Source: JAQIBY01 sp964615585
Lineage (GTDB): Bacteria > Bacteroidota > Bacteroidia > Bacteroidales > ML635J-15
Length of the DNA stretch: 28,881 bases
Direction: 5' to 3'
Assembly: GCA_964615585.1 (NCBI GenBank)
Contig: CAZTNS010000022.1
Coordinates: 1 to 28,881 of the forward strand
This document shows positions 24,295-28,881 of the stretch, in pieces (the stretch's first letter is position 1; each line of letters opens with the position of its first letter). Both the position numbers and the translations under genes were made by a program. Below the pieces are notes generated by a model, which saw nothing but the letters and a program-made list of their open reading frames with translations, ran no database searches and was not told the DNA's origin.

Positions 24295-25581
24295 ATGGTA
24301 CAAAAATTTAAAATTGTAATGACAGGCATTGTGTTGTTTGCAATGGTTTTTCAGGCAAATGCACAAGAAGAAGAAAAAGAAGATGGCTTTACATTTGGAG
24401 GAGCCATGAGGTACAATGTAATGAGCACGAGCTATGAAAGTGATCCTACAGCGTTGAGCACTTCAGCCACATGGGACACATGGCGACTAAACGTTGATGG
24501 AAGCATGGCCGGCGTTGACTTGAGTTTTGAATACCGGTTTTACCCCACTTTTGCCACACATTTCATTCACCATGGTTACCTGGGATATGGCCTTTCTGAT
24601 GATCTGTACATGAAACTTGGTGTTTTTCAGAAGCCATTTGGCATCACATCATTTGCTTCCCATTCATGGTGGTTTCAGGGGCCATATTATGTGGGTCTTG
24701 AAGACGACTACGACATGGGGATTGGTTTTGATTACGCTCTTGGAGACAAAGGTGAATTACAATTGGCTTATTACCGTCAGGCTGAGCCACAGGGCCCTGC
24801 ATCCGGCGCAGTGAACTGGGCTGGACCAGGTTCAGGTCGTTATTCATATGACATTGTGCCTCATGGTAGTTTAGCTGCATATTATGATGAAGACCTTGAT
24901 GCTCTGGTGAATACATCAGCATCCATACGTGAACTTAATCATCTTAATCTGAGGGTAGCCTATAATGTGATTGATAATATTGAACTTGGGGCATCGGTAC
25001 AAGTTGGTCAAAATTACAACTCTGTACTTGATGATTCAGAAATTTCAACGGCCTATGCAGGACATATTTTAGCCGATTTCGGGAACCTCAACTTTAAAGG
25101 TGAGTTTATAAATTATAATTATGCTGCAATGTCTGACGATACTATCAGTCTGGATATTATACCAATGGGGGCATATGGATTTCCTTACGGCGTAGCCAAT
25201 CAAGCCAATATGTATGTGGCAGGCCTGGCCTATTCCATCCCGGTAGAATTTGGCCCCATAACCAACATTCAGCCATATATTGACTTCACTATGATTGATA
25301 AGGTTAACGAAAATTTTGTTGACTCATATCATTTAATCCCGGGTTTCCTTGTGTCTGCAGGCGGCATTTATACCTATGTTGATTTTGCCCTGGGTAAAAA
25401 CCAACCATGGTTGACAGATGACTTTGGTGTAGGCCTTGGACAGGGACGCACATACGCAGATGATGTTAGTGAAGATCTTTATTATTACACAGAAGATAAG
25501 GATAAAGTAGGAGAACCTGTTGAGTTAAAAAACATGCCCTGGAATCTGAGATTTAACATCAATATTGGTTATTATTTTTAA
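24295..25581 (+). CDS. Outer-membrane porin linked to betaine uptake genes
   Basis: 428 residues. The signal peptide ends near residue 24 (QANAQ) and is followed by a short acidic stretch (EEEKEDG). The mature part is rich in amphipathic strands with aromatic girdle residues and ends in FNINIGYYF, a typical outer-membrane barrel C-terminus with terminal Phe. The YMKLGVFQKPFGI segment (near residue 102) resembles OprO/OprP-type (phosphate-selective) porins; this is a fold-level similarity and does not tell the substrate. The next gene, proV, begins 11 bases after its stop, and proW and proX follow, so all four probably share one transcript. A role in letting osmolytes such as glycine betaine through the outer membrane is inferred from this context. 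Confidence 0.87.
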   Translation: MVQKFKIVMTGIVLFAMVFQANAQEEEKEDGFTFGGAMRYNVMSTSYESDPTALSTSATWDTWRLNVDGSMAGVDLSFEYRFYPTFATHFIHHGYLGYGLSDDLYMKLGVFQKPFGITSFASHSWWFQGPYYVGLEDDYDMGIGFDYALGDKGELQLAYYRQAEPQGPASGAVNWAGPGSGRYSYDIVPHGSLAAYYDEDLDALVNTSASIRELNHLNLRVAYNVIDNIELGASVQVGQNYNSVLDDSEISTAYAGHILADFGNLNFKGEFINYNYAAMSDDTISLDIIPMGAYGFPYGVANQANMYVAGLAYSIPVEFGPITNIQPYIDFTMIDKVNENFVDSYHLIPGFLVSAGGIYTYVDFALGKNQPWLTDDFGVGLGQGRTYADDVSEDLYYYTEDKDKVGEPVELKNMPWNLRFNINIGYYF

Positions 25582-25592
25582 TACAATATAAT

Positions 25593-26846
25593 ATGGGATC
25601 AACACATATAGAAGTTAAAAACCTGACAATGATGTTTGGTAAGCACACCAAACAGGCAATGGAATTACTCAAAGCAGGGAAAAGTAAAGATGAAATTCTT
25701 GCAGAAACAAAATGTACATTGGCAGTAAACGACGTAAACCTGAAGATAAAAAAAGGCGAAATTTTTGTTATCATGGGGCTTTCCGGCAGCGGAAAGTCTT
25801 CCCTTTTGCGTTGTTTCAACAGACTCAATGAACCAACTACCGGCGACATTTTAATGTCCGGAAAAAGCATTATTAAGGCATCAAAACAGGAATTACTCAA
25901 AATGAGGCGCAATGATTTATCCATGGTTTTTCAGCATTTCGGTTTATTGCCTCACCGTAGTGTAGCTGATAACGTTACTTTTGGTCTTGAAATAATGAAT
26001 GTTGACAAAGAAAGGCGCCGCGATGTAGCTTTGAAGACCATTAAAACTGTTGGGTTGGATGGATATGAAGATATGATGACCGGAGAATTGAGCGGGGGTA
26101 TGCAGCAACGTGTAGGCCTTGCCAGAGCCCTGGCTAATGATCCTGAAATCTTATTGATGGACGAAGCGTTTAGCGCACTTGATCCCCTGATTCGCAACAA
26201 CATGCAGGAAGAACTTCTTGACTTGCAGGAAAAGGTACAGAAAACCATTCTGTTTATCACACACGACCTGGATGAAGCCTTGAAACTCGGCGACAGAATA
26301 GCCATCATGAAAGATGGAATAATTGTTCAGGTTGGCACCCCCGAAGACATTTTGACAAAACCCGCCGATGATTATGTCAAATCTTTTGTTGAAAATGTCG
26401 AACATGGCAAAATCATTACGGCACGCTCAATTATGTTCAAAAATCCCGAACGCCTACGTTTGAAAAAATCGGGGCCAAAAACAGCTCTGCGTCAAATGCG
26501 AAAATATGGTGTTACATCACTGCCAGTGGTGAATGATCACAATCACTTTGTTGGTTTTGTCAGAGATGATGACATGGCAGCCATTCAAAATAAAGATTAT
26601 GAGCACATTCCTGAAAAATACATTCATAAAGATGTGAATACAGCTAAACCCGACACCACCGTATCCGATTTGTTGTTGTTGTTTCTGGATAATAGGTTTA
26701 ATCTTGCAATCGTCAATGACAACAAACAATTGGAGGGTGTGGTAGTACATTCATCTGTCCTCGCTGAGATGCTGGGCATTAATCAGGAAGAAGTAAAAAC
26801 AATAAAAACAGAAGGTTTAAAAAATTCCGGAGGAGCTGAACAATGA
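25593..26846 (+). CDS. proV: Glycine betaine/proline ABC transporter ATP-binding protein with CBS domains
   Basis: 417 residues, the length of ProV/OpuAA. It is the cytoplasmic ATPase that powers uptake of glycine betaine or proline betaine. Visible: Walker A GLSGSGKSS (residues 62-70), Q-loop VFQHFGLLPH, signature LSGGMQQRVGLARAL (from 166), Walker B LLMDEAFSALDP (Asp near 190), and H-loop ITHDLDEA. The N-terminal MMFGKHTKQAMELLKAG segment is typical of the family. Residues ~274-410 form two CBS domains, which in OpuA sense ionic strength and gate transport. It begins 11 bases after the porin stop and overlaps proW by four bases (ATGA at 26843..26846). Confidence 0.96.
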   Translation: MGSTHIEVKNLTMMFGKHTKQAMELLKAGKSKDEILAETKCTLAVNDVNLKIKKGEIFVIMGLSGSGKSSLLRCFNRLNEPTTGDILMSGKSIIKASKQELLKMRRNDLSMVFQHFGLLPHRSVADNVTFGLEIMNVDKERRRDVALKTIKTVGLDGYEDMMTGELSGGMQQRVGLARALANDPEILLMDEAFSALDPLIRNNMQEELLDLQEKVQKTILFITHDLDEALKLGDRIAIMKDGIIVQVGTPEDILTKPADDYVKSFVENVEHGKIITARSIMFKNPERLRLKKSGPKTALRQMRKYGVTSLPVVNDHNHFVGFVRDDDMAAIQNKDYEHIPEKYIHKDVNTAKPDTTVSDLLLLFLDNRFNLAIVNDNKQLEGVVVHSSVLAEMLGINQEEVKTIKTEGLKNSGGAEQ

Positions 26847-27715
26847 ATGAAAAACTAATTGATATCGGAAAATACATCGAAAAAGGCATTGACTGGTTAA
26901 TTGAAAAAGCAGGGGTTGTCTTTGATGGAATCAGCTTAGGCATTGAGGCCATAGTAGGTGGTTTTCAGGACATTTTGAATGCGCCGCCTTTCTGGGTTGT
27001 CATTATCATCCTGACAGCCTTAATGTTTTGGCTCAACGGACGCAAATATGGCCTCAAAACAAAAAAAGGAATAAAAAAAGGCCTGGGCATTGCTGTCTTT
27101 ACCCTCATTGGCTTACTCTTATTGTGGGCTATGGGTTACTGGGCTATGACCATGCGAACCATGGCACTTGTTATCAGTGCATCCATTATTTCGTTGGTTA
27201 TCGGCATCCCTCTGGGTATATGGTCAAGCCGGTCTGACAGGGTAGAAAGCGTAATCCGCCCGATTCTGGACTTTATGCAGACCATGCCGGCATTTGTATA
27301 TCTGATCCCGGCCATCTTGTTTTTTGGTGTTGGAAATGTCCCCGGTATTGTAGCCACGGTTATCTTTGCGTTACCGCCGGCAGTAAGGCTGACAAATCTT
27401 GGCATTCGCGGGGTTCAAAAAGACGTTGTTGAAGCATCCATTGCGTTCGGTGCCACAAAACGGCAACTGTTATATAAGGTGCAAATACCTCTGGCCATGC
27501 CCACCATTTTGACCGGAGTAAACCAGGTAATTATGTTATCGCTTTCTATGGTGGTCATTGCATCTATGGTAGGAGCCGGTGGACTTGGACAAGCTGTTTA
27601 CCGCGGCATCCTGCAGGCAGATGTCGGGCTTGGGTTTGAAGCCGGGCTGGGCATTGTCATTCTGGCTATTATTCTGGACAGGCTGACACAATCATTATCC
27701 AAATCAAAGAATTAA
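26843..27715 (+). CDS. proW: Glycine betaine/proline ABC transporter permease
   Basis: 290 residues, inner-membrane permease of the ProW/OpuAB type. The N-terminal ~45 residues are amphipathic, followed by a membrane helix near 50-64, another near 80-95, then the BPD_transp_1 core (about 95-285) with five further helices. The coupling EAA loop is visible as VEASIAFGATKRQLLYKVQI, with downstream SMVVIASMVGAGGLGQAVYRGI typical of the family. The substrate-binding protein is a separate gene (proX), unlike Lactococcus OpuABC fusions. The ATGA overlap with proV indicates translational coupling. Confidence 0.95.
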   Translation: MNEKLIDIGKYIEKGIDWLIEKAGVVFDGISLGIEAIVGGFQDILNAPPFWVVIIILTALMFWLNGRKYGLKTKKGIKKGLGIAVFTLIGLLLLWAMGYWAMTMRTMALVISASIISLVIGIPLGIWSSRSDRVESVIRPILDFMQTMPAFVYLIPAILFFGVGNVPGIVATVIFALPPAVRLTNLGIRGVQKDVVEASIAFGATKRQLLYKVQIPLAMPTILTGVNQVIMLSLSMVVIASMVGAGGLGQAVYRGILQADVGLGFEAGLGIVILAIILDRLTQSLSKSKN

Positions 27716-27751
27716 TCAAACAATAATACATGTTGAACCTAAAAAAACAAA

Positions 27752-28657
27752 ATGCTTATGAAACGAACTATGTCAAGAATTTTTTCAATTACAATCATCG
27801 CACTGATGGTTTTTGGTATTAGTGCATGCAATCAGGGAGAACAAAACGATGGTTCCGGCCCCGAACAAGAACGAGGTACCATTGAAATCCTTTATCCCAA
27901 CTGGGCAGAGGGTGTTGCTTTTACGCACCTGGCCAAAGTTGCTCTGGAAGAACAGGGATACGATGTAAAAATCACTCCCATCGAACCCGGGCCGATTTAT
28001 GCTTCACTGGCCAAAGGTGACAGCGATCTGTTTTTTGACGCCTGGTTACCCAATACACACAAAGACTATTGGGAAAAATATGGCGATGACATCGTGAAAC
28101 TTGGAGAATCATTCAGCGGTGGCACAACAGGCTTGGTTGTTCCAACATATCTGGACGTCGAATCCATTGACCAGTTGAATGAACAGGCCGAAAAATTTAA
28201 CAACGAAATCATAGGGATTGGCAGCGGAGCAGGTATTCATGGTAATACCGAAAAAGCCATTGAAGCATACAATCTTGATTTTGAACAAATCACATCTAGT
28301 GGCCCTGCCATGCTTGCCAGCCTCGAAAAAGCTGTCAAAAAAGAAAAACCCATTGTCATCACAGGGTGGAAACCCCACTACATGTGGGCGCAATTTGACA
28401 TCAAATACCTGGATGACCCAAAAGGCATTTACCCCAAAGATGTTTGTGCTATTTTGTCACGAGAAGGTTTTAAAGATGATTTTCCCAAAGCTGCAGAATT
28501 CTGCACAAACTTCAATCTCAATGAAAAGGAATTGTATGACCTGATGGGCAGGATTAAAGATGGTGCCGATCCGCTTGTATCTGCCAAAAATTATTACAAT
28601 GATAACAAGGAAATGGTTGACAGATGGTATCCGGAAGAAGAAGAAGCTGAAGAATAA
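27752..28657 (+). CDS. proX: Glycine betaine ABC transporter substrate-binding lipoprotein
   Basis: 301 residues with a lipoprotein signal: basic start, hydrophobic stretch, and lipobox GISAC with the lipidated Cys at residue 26. It belongs to the OpuAC/ProX family. Three tryptophans expected for the aromatic cage around the quaternary ammonium are visible: Trp 51 (YPNWAEG), Trp 98 (FDAWLPNTHKDYW) and Trp 206 (ITGWKPHYMW). The tail is acidic (EEEEAEE). An alternative ATG lies two codons downstream at 27758 and would serve equally well. It follows proW by 36 bases and precedes a terminator, completing the operon. As a lipoprotein in a Gram-negative cell it is most likely anchored on the periplasmic face of the inner membrane. 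Confidence 0.95.
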   Translation: MLMKRTMSRIFSITIIALMVFGISACNQGEQNDGSGPEQERGTIEILYPNWAEGVAFTHLAKVALEEQGYDVKITPIEPGPIYASLAKGDSDLFFDAWLPNTHKDYWEKYGDDIVKLGESFSGGTTGLVVPTYLDVESIDQLNEQAEKFNNEIIGIGSGAGIHGNTEKAIEAYNLDFEQITSSGPAMLASLEKAVKKEKPIVITGWKPHYMWAQFDIKYLDDPKGIYPKDVCAILSREGFKDDFPKAAEFCTNFNLNEKELYDLMGRIKDGADPLVSAKNYYNDNKEMVDRWYPEEEEAEE

Positions 28658-28693
28658 ACAAATGTATAAGCTTTAGTTTGTAACCATTTAGAA

Positions 28694-28725
28694 AAAGGCC
28701 TCCTTCAAAAAAGGGGGCTTTTCTT
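28694..28725 (+). terminator. Rho-independent terminator of the porin-proVWX operon
   Basis: A 12-bp stem with two G-U pairs (AAAGGCCTCCTT at 28694..28705 with AAGGGGGCTTTT at 28711..28722) closes a CAAAA loop and is followed by a T-rich run. It begins 36 bases after the proX stop. Confidence 0.85.
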
Positions 28726-28763
28726 TTGCCCCTTATGCAAACATGCACGCAGTTTGAAAGAAA

Positions 28764-28798
28764 ATTGTACCGCCTCACCGGGAGGAAGGAAGTACAAT
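28764..28798. other. Two-part hairpin of unknown role near the window end
   Basis: ATTGTAC (28764..28770) pairs with GTACAAT (28792..28798), and inside it CCTC (28773..28776) pairs with GAGG (28782..28785) around a 5-base loop. The purine-rich right side (AAGGAA) forms an internal bulge. It may be part of a structured RNA, or another palindromic repeat; the surrounding sequence to 28881 contains no gene start that I can identify. Confidence 0.4.
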
Positions 28799-28881
28799 CC
28801 AGAGTGTTGATGTCAACGGCAGGTGCTTAACCCAACTTGAAAAAATTGGACTATAAAACTATCATTGAAAAAATATTTAAA

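Noticed and set aside
28741..28881. 5' part of an RNase P or SRP RNA, considered from the GGGAGGAAGGAAG string
   Set aside because: The conserved core of neither RNA can be aligned beyond a few purines, and the window ends before it could be tested.

Overview
The window is a chromosomal segment of a member of the Bacteroidota (Bacteroidetes), probably a marine or otherwise saline-adapted one; the order cannot be fixed from this sequence alone. The reasons are two giant secreted proteins carrying the two known type IX secretion (T9SS) C-terminal signals (type B at 8714..13270, type A at 16110..20579), SprB-type adhesin repeats, the exbB/membrane-protein/exbD/exbD gene order, weak Shine-Dalgarno sequences, and promoter-like TAnnTTTG boxes. 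A glycine betaine (ProU/OpuA) uptake operon fits a life with osmotic stress.

Layout, left to right. (1) 1..332 is non-coding, followed by a tight three-gene operon: a small inner-membrane protein, a small predicted outer-membrane barrel and dprA (333..2415). (2) gdhA (NADP-type glutamate dehydrogenase) has its own promoter-like box and a strong terminator. (3) A repeat-rich gap with a 162-bp imperfect palindrome precedes tatD, then tRNA-Ser(GGA). (4) The TonB-energising cluster follows: exbB with a signal peptide and acidic tail, a conserved membrane protein, and two exbD genes, closed by a terminator at 8020..8052. (5) A small secreted protein overlaps the start of a ~1,518-residue T9SS type B cargo with CUB, P-domain, PKD/Ig and SprB modules. 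(6) A 641-bp gap with a second ~160-bp imperfect palindrome leads to a minus-strand conserved hypothetical that is divergent from a PLP-dependent aspartate aminotransferase. (7) A long leader precedes a ~1,489-residue T9SS type A cargo built of a two-component-regulator-type beta-propeller, about seven SprB repeats and Ig/FN3-like modules. (8) A minus-strand AlbA_2 (Schlafen-type) protein and a fused SpmA/SpmB-like membrane protein come next. (9) A 913-bp non-coding stretch holds a nested inverted repeat and two GC-rich hairpins. (10) The window closes with a four-gene osmolyte operon: outer-membrane porin, ProV/OpuAA ATPase with CBS domains, ProW permease and ProX lipoprotein, ending at a terminator.

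How the parts work together. ExbB/ExbD would supply proton-motive force to TonB-dependent outer-membrane transport. The porin and ABC genes form a plausible complete route for betaine across both membranes. GdhA and the aminotransferase link ammonia, glutamate and aspartate metabolism. The two giant T9SS proteins are probable surface adhesins or secreted matrix proteins. I see no CRISPR array, no intact insertion sequence, no prophage and no obvious frameshifted gene. The most notable unexplained material is the small-protein/giant-cargo pair, the propeller-SprB fusion, the porin placed in a ProU operon with a palindrome inside its promoter, and the several families of non-coding palindromic repeats.
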